12,779 nucleotides of DNA from positions 1 through 12,779 of the forward strand of contig JALOMC010000032.1 in NCBI GenBank assembly GCA_025455665.1, read 5' to 3'. Position 1 is the first letter of the stretch, and each line of letters opens with the position of its first letter. This stretch comes from Chitinophagaceae bacterium. Its GTDB lineage: Bacteria > Bacteroidota > Bacteroidia > Chitinophagales > Chitinophagaceae. A model generated the notes under the pieces. The model worked only from the letters and a program-made list of their open reading frames with translations. It did no database searches and was not told where the DNA came from. This document shows positions 1 through 7,300 of the stretch, piece after piece. A program made the position numbers and the translations under genes.

Positions 1-1510
1 TTACCAGCGGTCCATGGTTGTACTTACTATCCAGCCACAGGGTACGGTAGGCGTGGTGCTGCATCTTGCGGGCTATCATAGCCCAGGCAAATGGCAGCAT
101 CAGCGCCACACTGATAAGCAAGGCAAGCAAACGGGCTATTTTGGCATTGTCTATCAGCGCTTGCAATTGTGGCTTTAGTACATAGCGGCTCAGCAGTATT
201 ACTGCCACCATCATTACAGCATTTACCACCAGCATTTGGGCAAAGTGCCGCACCACAAGGCGCCAATCACTTTCTGCTTTGATGAGCTGCGAACCAGCAC
301 TGTACTTATCGATAGATGCCAGCCAACGGGCAGGCAACCGCTTGTTCAGCTCCGCTATCAATCCTTCGGCCGAGCGGATCATGAGTGGGGTGGTAAATGT
401 AGTAAGCACTGATACGCCCACAGCAATGGGATACAGTGCCGGATCGATGACCTTCATGCTGACGCCCAGCGTGGCAATGATGAAAGAAAACTCGCCGATT
501 TGCGTCATGCTGGTACCTGCCTGTACTGCCTGCCGCAGCGGCCTGCCCGCCAGCAGGGCCCCACCGCTTACAAACAGCAGCTTGCCGCCTACTACCAGCG
601 CTGCTATCACTAGCACGGGTCCGGCATTGGCCAGCAGCAGCTGCGGATTGATGAGCATACCGACGGATACAAAAAACACTGCACCAAACAGGTTCTTCAC
701 CGGTATCAGCAGGTGCTCAATTTTTTCGCCATAGGCAGTTTCGCTCAAGATAGAGCCCATGACAAAAGCACCCAAAGCTGCCGATAACCCTACCGAGTGG
801 GCAAACACCACCATACCCAGGCAAAGGCCCAGTGCAGCAATCAGCAATGTTTCGCTATTCAGCCACCGGGCTGCTTTGCGCAGCAATCCGGGCAGTAAAA
901 AAATGCCGAGTAAAAACCAAAGACTCAGAAAAAACAACAGCTTGCCAATGGCGAATAACAAATCGGAACCGGCAAAAGCCTTGCTGGCAGCCATGGTACT
1001 CAGCAGCACCATCAGCACTACAGCCACCACATCTTCTATTATCAGCACACCCATCACCAGGCTGGTAAACTGGCGGGTCTTCATGCCCATTTCTTCAAAC
1101 GCCCGAAAAATGATGGTGGTGCTGGAAATGGCAATAATGCCCCCCAGAAATAAACTATCCATCCAGCTCCAGCCCAGCCAGCGGCCAGCGGCATAGCCCA
1201 GCGTAAGCATGGCCGATATTTCTACCGTGCCGGTAATGGCAGCAGCCGGTCCTACCTTCACCAGTTTTTTAAAACTGAACTCCAGGCCGAGGGTAAATAG
1301 TAGTACGATCACGCCTATTTCTGCCCACACCTTAATGCCTTCCACATCGGTAACGGTGGGAAACAACTTGAAATTAGGACCCACCAGCAGGCCGCACAGC
1401 ACATAGCCCAGCACTACAGGCTGCTTCAGCCGCCTGAACAACAACGTGGTAACGCCTGCTGCACCCAACATCAGGGCCAGATCGGTAATGAGATGTGGCA
1501 AATGGGCCAT
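1..1510 (-). CDS. CPA2/Kef-type cation:proton antiporter, 3' end outside window
   Basis: This is an inner-membrane monovalent cation:proton antiporter, 5' part only. The frame is open for 503 codons from the ATG at 1510 to the window edge. Translation gives a very hydrophobic protein with roughly a dozen membrane segments (about residues 7-25, 32-50, 63-80, 88-110, 118-136, 150-172, 185-210, 221-258, 273-320, 331-375, 422-442, 458-480). Seen motifs are KQPVVLGY (29-36), a conserved acidic pair in IIEDVVAV (157-164, the position of the transport aspartate in CPA2 exchangers), VKNLFGAVFFVSVGM (271-285) and QIGEFSFI (337-344), all typical of the Na_H_Exchanger domain. Kef-like members usually add a soluble C-terminal RCK/TrkA domain, which would lie beyond the window. 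An upstream in-frame ATG at 1543 adds 11 residues but sits only a few bases after a probable terminator, and homologues as I recall them begin near MxHLPxLIxDL, so 1510 is preferred. It has no evident link to glucan use. Confidence 0.88.
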   Translation of the reverse strand, partial: MAHLPHLITDLALMLGAAGVTTLLFRRLKQPVVLGYVLCGLLVGPNFKLFPTVTDVEGIKVWAEIGVIVLLFTLGLEFSFKKLVKVGPAAAITGTVEISAMLTLGYAAGRWLGWSWMDSLFLGGIIAISSTTIIFRAFEEMGMKTRQFTSLVMGVLIIEDVVAVVLMVLLSTMAASKAFAGSDLLFAIGKLLFFLSLWFLLGIFLLPGLLRKAARWLNSETLLIAALGLCLGMVVFAHSVGLSAALGAFVMGSILSETAYGEKIEHLLIPVKNLFGAVFFVSVGMLINPQLLLANAGPVLVIAALVVGGKLLFVSGGALLAGRPLRQAVQAGTSMTQIGEFSFIIATLGVSMKVIDPALYPIAVGVSVLTTFTTPLMIRSAEGLIAELNKRLPARWLASIDKYSAGSQLIKAESDWRLVVRHFAQMLVVNAVMMVAVILLSRYVLKPQLQALIDNAKIARLLALLISVALMLPFAWAMIARKMQHHAYRTLWLDSKYNHGPLV

Positions 1511-1513
1511 GCC

Positions 1514-1521
1514 CAAAAATA
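1514..1521 (-). promoter_or_regulatory. possible -7 promoter element for the antiporter gene
   Basis: The minus strand reads TATTTTTG, an exact match to the Bacteroidota -7 consensus TAnnTTTG, ending three bases before the ATG at 1510. A -33 element is weak: AATG sits 19 bases upstream where TTTG would be expected. If it is real, the message would be nearly leaderless. The element also lies in a small palindrome (GCCC-TATTTTT-GGGC), so it may be coincidental. Confidence 0.22.
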
Positions 1522-1549
1522 GGGCAAGCGGCCAAGCAGGCATTTTCGC

Positions 1550-1587
1550 AAAAAGCAAAGACCGCACAACCCGAAGGTCGGCGGTCT
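1550..1587 (-). terminator. rho-independent terminator closing the PUL
   Basis: Read on the minus strand, arms AGACCGC and GCGGTCT (1581-1587 and 1559-1565) enclose an inner stem CGACC/GGTTG (one G-U pair) capped by a TTCG tetraloop (1572-1575), giving 12 base pairs with a single bulged base. It is followed by TTGCTTTTTG. It lies 46 bases after the stop codon of the T9SS-protein gene at 1634. The T-run is interrupted, which lowers certainty, but the stem is very stable. No coding sequence of the preferred antiporter start overlaps it. Confidence 0.65.
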
Positions 1588-1633
1588 CGTTTGCTTGCTT
1601 TATAAGAACCAACGACTGAAAATCGCTTACGCC

Positions 1634-3454
1634 TTATTGCAGCACTACCCGATCGGTAAAGCTGCTACCGTCCACGCTGATGCGCAACAAGTATTGGCCT
1701 GGCGCCAGGCGGCTCAGGTCCAGCCTGGCAGGCTGTGCCCCCAGCTGCACGGTGCCCTGTGCCACCATTTGGCCACCCAGTTGTACTACTTCGTAGCGGG
1801 CGGTACCGGCCAGTTGCTCGGCCTGCACATACACCTGGCCACGGGCGGGGTTGGGGTACACTTGTACCGAGGCCCTTACGCCGGCAGCTTTCACCGTCAG
1901 CACCTGGCTGTAAGTCGACTTGCCATCGAAATCAATCTGCTTCAAACGATAATACACGGTGGCATCAGTAGCCGCATCGCTATGGCTGTATTGGCGGGCA
2001 CTATTGCTATTGCCGGCGCCGGCTACAAAGCCTACCTGCTGCCAGCTGCGCCCATCGGCACTCCGCTCTATGGCAAAGCCTTTGTTGTTTTGCTCGGTAG
2101 CAGTGTTCCAGTTCAGCAGCACCTGCTGGCCCTGGCGGCGGGCACTGAAGCCAGTCAGCTTTACCGGCAGCGCATTGGTGTTGTAGAAATAGATATTGTC
2201 CATGTACACATTGCTGCTGCCAAACGGAACACCTTCAAACTTAAACTGGATAATACTGCTCAGATTGATGGTATTAAAGCTGGCCAGATCAATATCTAGA
2301 CTCATCCAATTGCTCAAGGTGGGAGTAATGGTAAATGCTTGCTCTACCGGGCCTGTATTAATCAGGAATACCTTCAGCTCAGTACAATCAGGCGTCCAGA
2401 TATCAAGGTGTAAACGGTTCATGCCAGCTGCATTGATGGGCGCAGCAAACTGTACACCCTGATAGTTCAGATTGGCGTAGCGCTTGGTATCATTTCCTGC
2501 CACCTGCACATCAGTTACCACGGTGCTTTGGCCCCAGTTAGGAAACCAATCGGTACCGGGCACATTTGAATACGCATTGCTGAACAGCGATACCACATCC
2601 GACGCGTTGCGGGCCGGTGGTGTAGGAGCAGCGGTGGTAGGCTCATTGGCAGCGCCCGATACGGTCACATTGATGGTGCCAGCTACGGCTACTCCTGCCA
2701 GGGTAGCAGTTACAGTGGCCGGGCCAGCGGTAGCGGCTGTACCGATGCCGGTGTTGCTAAATGTAATGCGGCCCACCGGATTGCTGGCAAAAGTGAGATA
2801 GGCCCCTGCCAGCGTAAAGTCGCGGTTGACACTGCTGATGGGATAGGTAGCTCGTACATTGAGTGCACCAAATGTGCCGCCAATAGCACGGGTCAGCGTT
2901 TGATTGTCCATGGTAACGGTGGGTGTACCAATGGTACCGCCTGCCACACTTTCATATTGTATATCGTCGAGCCACAAGCTGTAGGCGCCTTCATCACTGC
3001 CTTCAGCAAAATGAAAAAGACCATTGAAGGCCGTGAGCTTGGCAGGGTCAGGAATGGGGATGGTCACTTTTACCCAACTGGTGCCAACGGCGGTGGGTGT
3101 AGCCTCTACCTGCCACACATTGCTGGCAGCGTTATTGCCCAGGCCGGCTACGTTCAGCGTGGCAGTTTTGCTGGCCCGCACCCAAAAAGTAACGGCGTTG
3201 TAAGTGCTCAGGTTGGCATTGGCAGCCGCTACCATGGCGCCGCCCGTGTAGCCGCCGGCCGGCACGTCTATTCTGAGCGATCGGGTACCGGCTGAACCAG
3301 GCCGGGCCGTGGTGGCATCTACTGATAGGTTATTGGTAGATCCACCAAAGGCAGCAAACGTAATGCCACTGCCATAATCATCATCAAACACCACTGGCTG
3401 TGCCACCAGCCAGGCGGGCAAAAGGCAAAGTACAAATGAGTACAGTTTTCTCAT
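1634..3454 (-). CDS. T9SS-exported multi-domain protein with two carbohydrate-binding-like modules
   Basis: A secreted, non-catalytic protein of 606 residues, probably a glucan-binding factor outside the outer membrane. Order of domains: Sec signal peptide (1-18, ending LVA before Q19); a beta-rich jelly-roll-like module (about 20-169, with SLWLDDIQYE typical of CBM-like folds); a bacterial Ig-like module (about 174-267); a Thr/Pro linker; a second CBM-like module (about 282-426, with GTDWFPNWGQ and VYMDNIYFYN, of a kind I associate with Bacteroidota laminarinase proteins); an FN3-like stretch opening LPVKLTGFSA (about 429-524); and a C-terminal T9SS type-A sorting domain (about 526-606, with VYPNPARGQVYVQ, LAPGQYLLRI and final VVLQ). 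No glycosidase motif is visible. It is the last gene of the locus, separated from the GH16 gene by a strong hairpin. An in-frame ATG at 3466 would add four residues (MLPR); 3454 gives the more typical signal peptide. Exact CBM families are not assigned. Confidence 0.88.
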   Translation of the reverse strand: MRKLYSFVLCLLPAWLVAQPVVFDDDYGSGITFAAFGGSTNNLSVDATTARPGSAGTRSLRIDVPAGGYTGGAMVAAANANLSTYNAVTFWVRASKTATLNVAGLGNNAASNVWQVEATPTAVGTSWVKVTIPIPDPAKLTAFNGLFHFAEGSDEGAYSLWLDDIQYESVAGGTIGTPTVTMDNQTLTRAIGGTFGALNVRATYPISSVNRDFTLAGAYLTFASNPVGRITFSNTGIGTAATAGPATVTATLAGVAVAGTINVTVSGAANEPTTAAPTPPARNASDVVSLFSNAYSNVPGTDWFPNWGQSTVVTDVQVAGNDTKRYANLNYQGVQFAAPINAAGMNRLHLDIWTPDCTELKVFLINTGPVEQAFTITPTLSNWMSLDIDLASFNTINLSSIIQFKFEGVPFGSSNVYMDNIYFYNTNALPVKLTGFSARRQGQQVLLNWNTATEQNNKGFAIERSADGRSWQQVGFVAGAGNSNSARQYSHSDAATDATVYYRLKQIDFDGKSTYSQVLTVKAAGVRASVQVYPNPARGQVYVQAEQLAGTARYEVVQLGGQMVAQGTVQLGAQPARLDLSRLAPGQYLLRISVDGSSFTDRVVLQ

Positions 3455-3497
3455 ACGGGGAAGCATTTAGGATATGAAGAATGAATGAAAAACAAGC

Positions 3498-3539
3498 AAA
3501 AAACCAGCTATCGGTCACACTGTTTTGACCAATAGCTGG
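3498..3539 (-). terminator. strong rho-independent terminator after the GH16 gene
   Basis: On the minus strand a 14-bp stem (arms 3526-3539 and 3504-3517) contains a single U-G wobble, has an 8-base loop, and is followed directly by six T residues and a further T-rich stretch. The wobble is a proper pair only in the minus-strand RNA; on the plus strand it would be a C-A mismatch, which fixes the orientation. The stem begins 9 bases past the GH16 stop codon at 3549. It lies inside the PUL, so the downstream T9SS gene is either expressed by read-through or from its own promoter. I found no convincing TAnnTTTG element in the remaining leader. Confidence 0.82.
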
Positions 3540-3548
3540 CGCAGCACT

Positions 3549-4394
3549 TTACTGCTCTATCATGCGGAACACCCGCACATAATCGACTTCCATACGGGTG
3601 GGAAAAATGCTATTGTCGACACCTTGTGCACCGCCCCAATTACCACCGATTGCAATATTCAGAATGAGGAAGAACTTACGGTTGAAGGGCCATACCGTAA
3701 AGCCTTTGTTTTCGTTCACAAACTCGAAGTACTGCACTCCATCCACGAAACCACGCACCGCATACGGCGTCCAGTCTACCCTATACACATGAAAATCGTC
3801 CATAACACCAGGCACCATGCGGCTGGAAGTACGCTGCGTATTGCGCATGTGATTGTAAGCACTGGTGTGAATGCTGCAGTGGATGCGTTCGGGATCGTAG
3901 CCCACATGCTCCATAATGTCAATTTCACCACTAGCGGGCCATACGCCATAGCTGTTGTCTGAGCTCAGCATCCAAACAGCCGGCCAGGTGCCACGGCCGC
4001 GGGGCAGCTTGGCACGTATTTCAAAACGGCCGTATAGCCAGTCGCCTTTGCCCTTCGTAATCATACGGGTGCTGCTGTACTCGCGGCCCCCTACATTTTC
4101 ACGTCGGGCTTCTATTACCAGCCGGCCATTGTCCAGCCGGGCATTGGGCCCCTGGGTATAAAACTGTAGCTCGTTATTGCCCCAGCCACCACCGCCGGTT
4201 TCAAACGTCCACTTGCTGTTGTCTACAGCAGTGCCGTCAAAATTGTCCTGCCAGGCCGGCGTTGTTTCAAACTGCCAGTTTTTATCAATGATCACTTCAG
4301 CGGCCGTAACAGGCGGAATGATCTTTTTTTCGGTACAGCTTTGCAGCGCCAGTACGCTGGCTGCTACTACTGCTATGCTCCATGTGTGCTTCAT
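3549..4394 (-). CDS. GH16 endo-beta-glucanase (laminarinase-like) lipoprotein
   Basis: A glycoside hydrolase family 16 enzyme of 281 residues that should cut internal beta-1,3 (or mixed 1,3/1,4) glucan bonds with a retaining mechanism. The signature GEIDIMEHVG lies at 156-165, with E157 as predicted nucleophile, D159 as assisting residue and E162 as acid/base. Other family hallmarks are WGNNELQ (71-77), GTWPAVWML (135-143), IHCSIHTSAYNH (171-182) and ILNIAIGGNWGG (244-255), closest by eye to the laminarinase-type subfamily GH16_3. A lipobox LQSC puts the lipidated cysteine at C20, so the enzyme is membrane-anchored, probably at the cell surface; no strongly acidic export signal follows the cysteine. 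Length is normal for a single-domain GH16. It starts 33 bases after the PKD-protein gene and is the only glycosidase in the locus. Substrate preference between laminarin and lichenan cannot be settled by eye. Confidence 0.95.
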   Translation of the reverse strand: MKHTWSIAVVAASVLALQSCTEKKIIPPVTAAEVIIDKNWQFETTPAWQDNFDGTAVDNSKWTFETGGGGWGNNELQFYTQGPNARLDNGRLVIEARRENVGGREYSSTRMITKGKGDWLYGRFEIRAKLPRGRGTWPAVWMLSSDNSYGVWPASGEIDIMEHVGYDPERIHCSIHTSAYNHMRNTQRTSSRMVPGVMDDFHVYRVDWTPYAVRGFVDGVQYFEFVNENKGFTVWPFNRKFFLILNIAIGGNWGGAQGVDNSIFPTRMEVDYVRVFRMIEQ

Positions 4395-4427
4395 GTTCTT
4401 CGTTTTTTTAGTAGTGCCAAATATGGT

Positions 4428-5714
4428 TTACTGCGATACCAGTTTGAATTGAAACACTGTACCGGCACCGGTGCCAGCTCTCAGCGTCATTCGCGTTGGT
4501 GTTATTTCAATAATGCGGTACACATTTTCCGGCACATCGGTAGTGCCAATAAAGTTGGGCAACACAGTACCTGGTAGCTGAATGGTAGCCAACCCCGCTA
4601 CCCCACCGGTAGTCGGGCCGAAGGTGAAGCTGGTATTGTAACTCCGATCAATACCGCAGTTGAAATTGGGTGCAATATTGCCGCCATTGAAGGTGGCTCC
4701 ATTGGCATTGTAGCTAAGCGCATTGGCCGGAGTAAAGGTGTACACATCATCTATCTGGCAGTCGGCCAGCGCCCCGCCACCAAAAAACTGTGCCGGGTTG
4801 GCTTCGGTACCCACTATGATGGCATTGGCACCAGGCGAAGCATCAAACCGCCACGCCTTGCCATTGGCACCGGTGAGTAGCTGCCGTATGTCGGCAATGG
4901 TGAGTGCCACCTTTCGGCGCAGCTTTACTTCCAGCAGTTCGCCACCGGCCAAAGTGCTGCGCAGCACCATGGTTTCGTTGGTAAAGCTCATCACTGTGTA
5001 AGCATTGCCCCGTACTTCATCGGTAGTGCCTATAAAGGGACGGCTGCTGCCACCCACAGTATTGCCCAGCAATATTTGCGGGCGCTGGCCGGTACGGGCT
5101 ACTACGCGGTAGGTGTTGGCATTCGCCTTGGGGCCCTGGCAGCTGTATCCGCTCTGCACATCAAAGGTTTGACCATTGGCATCGTAGGCAAAACTGCCAT
5201 CGGCACCAAACTTGTACACGTCATCGGCCTGGCAGCCCGCTGCTGCACCGGCAAAAAATACTTGCGTTGCATCGGCCGATAGTACTCTGATGGCATCACC
5301 ATCCAGGCTCCAGGTCCATTCGGCACTGCCGCAGTTGGTCAGTGCTCTGAAAAAACTATTGCCACAAGCATCGGCTACAAACACTTTTTTGGTCACCGAA
5401 TTGTTGCCATTCGTACCCACTGTTGTTAGTCGCACATCATAGGTGCCGCCTACCCTGTAGGTATGCAGCGGGTCTTTGGCCGATGACAGCGAAGAGTTAT
5501 CGCCAAAATCCCATTGGTACAAAAATTCTTCTTTACTCAGGTTGGTAAACTGTACGCGGTAGGCATACGGCAGTGTATCGCTGGCGGGCAGCTGCGCAAA
5601 GCTGAAGTCGGCCTCAGAAGCAGTACCACTGAGTTCGGGTATTGTTTTGCTACAAGCTACCAGCACCACACTTAGTGCCACCAGGCTCATCAGCTGCTTA
5701 AATTGTTGCTTCAT
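4428..5714 (-). CDS. PKD-domain surface glycan-binding lipoprotein with duplicated C-terminal domain
   Basis: A 428-residue lipoprotein in the SusE/SusF position of the locus, most likely a surface glycan-binding protein. The signal peptide ends in lipobox LVAC with C21. A PKD domain follows (about 31-114), recognisable from YQWDFGDNSS and the later HTYRVGGTYDVRLT. The rest consists of two related units of about 145 residues (120-266 and 277-426). Both contain FF.G...C..DDVY.F near the start, Y.ANG.TF, a second cysteine, FIGTTD and a closing MxLR...G.....K. I do not recognise these units as a named family. Cysteines C161/C192 and C319/C353 occupy matching positions and could form one disulfide per unit. 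It lies 37 bases after the SusD stop codon. An in-frame ATG at 5726 would add four residues (MHLH). The role is inferred from position and from PKD-bearing binding proteins in other beta-glucan loci. Confidence 0.87.
   Translation of the reverse strand: MKQQFKQLMSLVALSVVLVACSKTIPELSGTASEADFSFAQLPASDTLPYAYRVQFTNLSKEEFLYQWDFGDNSSLSSAKDPLHTYRVGGTYDVRLTTVGTNGNNSVTKKVFVADACGNSFFRALTNCGSAEWTWSLDGDAIRVLSADATQVFFAGAAAGCQADDVYKFGADGSFAYDANGQTFDVQSGYSCQGPKANANTYRVVARTGQRPQILLGNTVGGSSRPFIGTTDEVRGNAYTVMSFTNETMVLRSTLAGGELLEVKLRRKVALTIADIRQLLTGANGKAWRFDASPGANAIIVGTEANPAQFFGGGALADCQIDDVYTFTPANALSYNANGATFNGGNIAPNFNCGIDRSYNTSFTFGPTTGGVAGLATIQLPGTVLPNFIGTTDVPENVYRIIEITPTRMTLRAGTGAGTVFQFKLVSQ
4437..5357 (-). 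repeat. tandem duplication inside the PKD lipoprotein
   Basis: The two units are encoded by 4917-5357 (first) and 4437-4886 (second). Shared protein landmarks in the same order are a cysteine followed by two residues and DDVY, then ANG-T-F, a second cysteine, FIGTTD, and a terminal strand ending in a lysine-containing motif. Similarity is clear in protein but diverged in DNA, so this is an old intragenic duplication rather than a recent copy. Boundaries are estimates. Confidence 0.75.
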
Positions 5715-5751
5715 ATGCAAGTGCATTTGTGTTTGATGGATGATGGTGGAC

Positions 5752-7272
5752 TTAGTACCCTTCGTTCTGTGTCAGGTTGGGGTTCTTGTCGCGTTCGCCC
5801 TGCGGAATAGGCATGAAGCGGTGGCGGGGCTGCACATTGGTTTTGCCATGGGCCCGCATGACAGTAATGAAATAATTGGGGTCGGGATGGCGCAGCAGGT
5901 CGTACCAGCGGTGCATTTCAAACGCAAACTCAATACGACGCTCTTTGTAAATGGCGGCGAGGTATTGTGCATCGTTCAGGCCATTGGGCAAGGGAGCCAG
6001 CCCGGCCCGTGCCCGTACCTGGTCGGCAAATGGTTTGCCCAACGTTGGGCCGGCAGCCTCGGCGTAGATCAGCAATATCTCGCTGTAGCGCATGATGGGT
6101 ACATTCAGGGCGCAGGTCCAGCCGCCGTTGTCGCCCAGCGTGTTGGCAATAGGTACAAAATACTTTCGCACGTTTAGCCCCAGCGGCGACCCAATCAGTT
6201 GGGCCGGTTGCACATAGGTTTCAAACCGATCGCCGGGTATCCACATGCTGCGAGCACGGCGGCGGTCGATGATGCTGGCAAAGCTGGTACCAGTGCGTTC
6301 GTACTGTTCGGCCAGGTCGCGGGTAGGCACATTCCAGCCGTATCCATCGCTTTGTACAATCTGCTGACCGCGTGGTGCAAAAAACGTATTCAGCTTATGG
6401 CCGGCACCAAAATCGCTCCATTGGCCACCACCGCTGCGATACTGCACTTCAAACACCGACTCCGGACCATTTTCACGGTCAAGACTGAAATTATCAGCAT
6501 AGTCGGCATTCAGCCGATAAGTATTAGCGTCAATAACTTCTTTGGCTTTGGCGGCCGCATTTGGCTTATCGCCCAGCCACAGGTACACTGCAGCCAGCAA
6601 GCCTTTGGCAGCGCCGCGTGTAGCCCGGCCCATATCACTGCCGCTGTAGCTGACCGGCAGTGCCGTTTCGGCTGCCTGCAGGTCGGCAATTATTTGCTTG
6701 AATACATCGGCCCGGGGGCTGCGTGTAATCGTGGTCGATTCTTCTACACTAATCACCCGGGTATACAGCGGCACATCGCCAAACACCCGCACCAGGTGCC
6801 AGTAGTAAAGAGCACGCAAAAAGCGGGCTTCGCCCAAAATGCGGGTGCGCAAGGTGGCACTCATAACAGGTATGGTAGGCACTTTCTCCAATACCAGGTT
6901 GCAGCGCAGTATACCAAAGTAGTTTTGCGCCCACATCAGGTTGATGATGGGGTTGAACGATGTGACATTGAAGTTGTCCAGTTCGGCAGTTTCAAGACCA
7001 TCGCCACCACCACCACCGCCCAGGTCGGTATCGTCGCTCATAATGTCGCCAATATGCCAGGCAGCCCCGTTGTAAATAGCCGAAAGCGGCGTGTACGCTG
7101 CATTGATACCGGCAATCGCCTGCGTCTCGGTCTGGAAATAATTATCGACCGTTACGATAGGAATGGTGGGCGGGATGGTGAGATCCTTTTTGCTACAAGC
7201 CGACAATAGTGCTACTGCCAGACCGCCGCCGGCAAGTAGAAGTGTTGTAGTGTTCTTCATACGGTTACGCAT
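5752..7272 (-). CDS. SusD/RagB-family outer-membrane lipoprotein
   Basis: A SusD-type glycan-binding lipoprotein of 506 residues, expected to cap the SusC barrel outside the cell and hand over oligosaccharides. The lipobox LSAC places the lipidated cysteine at C26, followed by SKKDL. Family hallmarks are visible: an N-terminal helix pair around YFQTETQAIAGINAAYTPL, the segment GEARFLRALYYWHLVRVFGDVPLYTR (TPR-like core, roughly 147-172), a C-terminal ERRIEFAFEMHRWYDLLR near 443-460, and the end MPIPQGERDKNPNLTQNEGY, the usual finish of the family. Length is normal. It starts 28 bases after the SusC stop codon, forming the standard pair. An in-frame ATG at 7260 would shorten the signal peptide by four residues and is equally plausible; AAAGGAG at 7292-7298 is too far from either to decide. 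A six-glycine run near residues 84-89 is unusual. Confidence 0.95.
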   Translation of the reverse strand: MRNRMKNTTTLLLAGGGLAVALLSACSKKDLTIPPTIPIVTVDNYFQTETQAIAGINAAYTPLSAIYNGAAWHIGDIMSDDTDLGGGGGGDGLETAELDNFNVTSFNPIINLMWAQNYFGILRCNLVLEKVPTIPVMSATLRTRILGEARFLRALYYWHLVRVFGDVPLYTRVISVEESTTITRSPRADVFKQIIADLQAAETALPVSYSGSDMGRATRGAAKGLLAAVYLWLGDKPNAAAKAKEVIDANTYRLNADYADNFSLDRENGPESVFEVQYRSGGGQWSDFGAGHKLNTFFAPRGQQIVQSDGYGWNVPTRDLAEQYERTGTSFASIIDRRRARSMWIPGDRFETYVQPAQLIGSPLGLNVRKYFVPIANTLGDNGGWTCALNVPIMRYSEILLIYAEAAGPTLGKPFADQVRARAGLAPLPNGLNDAQYLAAIYKERRIEFAFEMHRWYDLLRHPDPNYFITVMRAHGKTNVQPRHRFMPIPQGERDKNPNLTQNEGY

Positions 7273-7300
7273 AGTCGTTCGTATTTAGCTGCTCCTTTAA

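Noticed and set aside
279..1196. Two plus-strand open frames (279-734 and 759-1196) as possible genes
   Set aside because: The opposite strand holds a continuous frame with clear antiporter motifs; these are low-complexity shadows rich in Ser, Thr and Pro.
1595..2299. Plus-strand open frame of 234 codons opposite the T9SS sorting and FN3-like regions
   Set aside because: It overlaps the coding strand of a well-supported gene and shows no family features.
6199..7209. Long plus-strand open frame of 336 codons opposite susD
   Set aside because: It lies wholly antisense to a clear SusD gene, its translation has no domain-like pattern, and such open frames arise from codon bias of the true gene.
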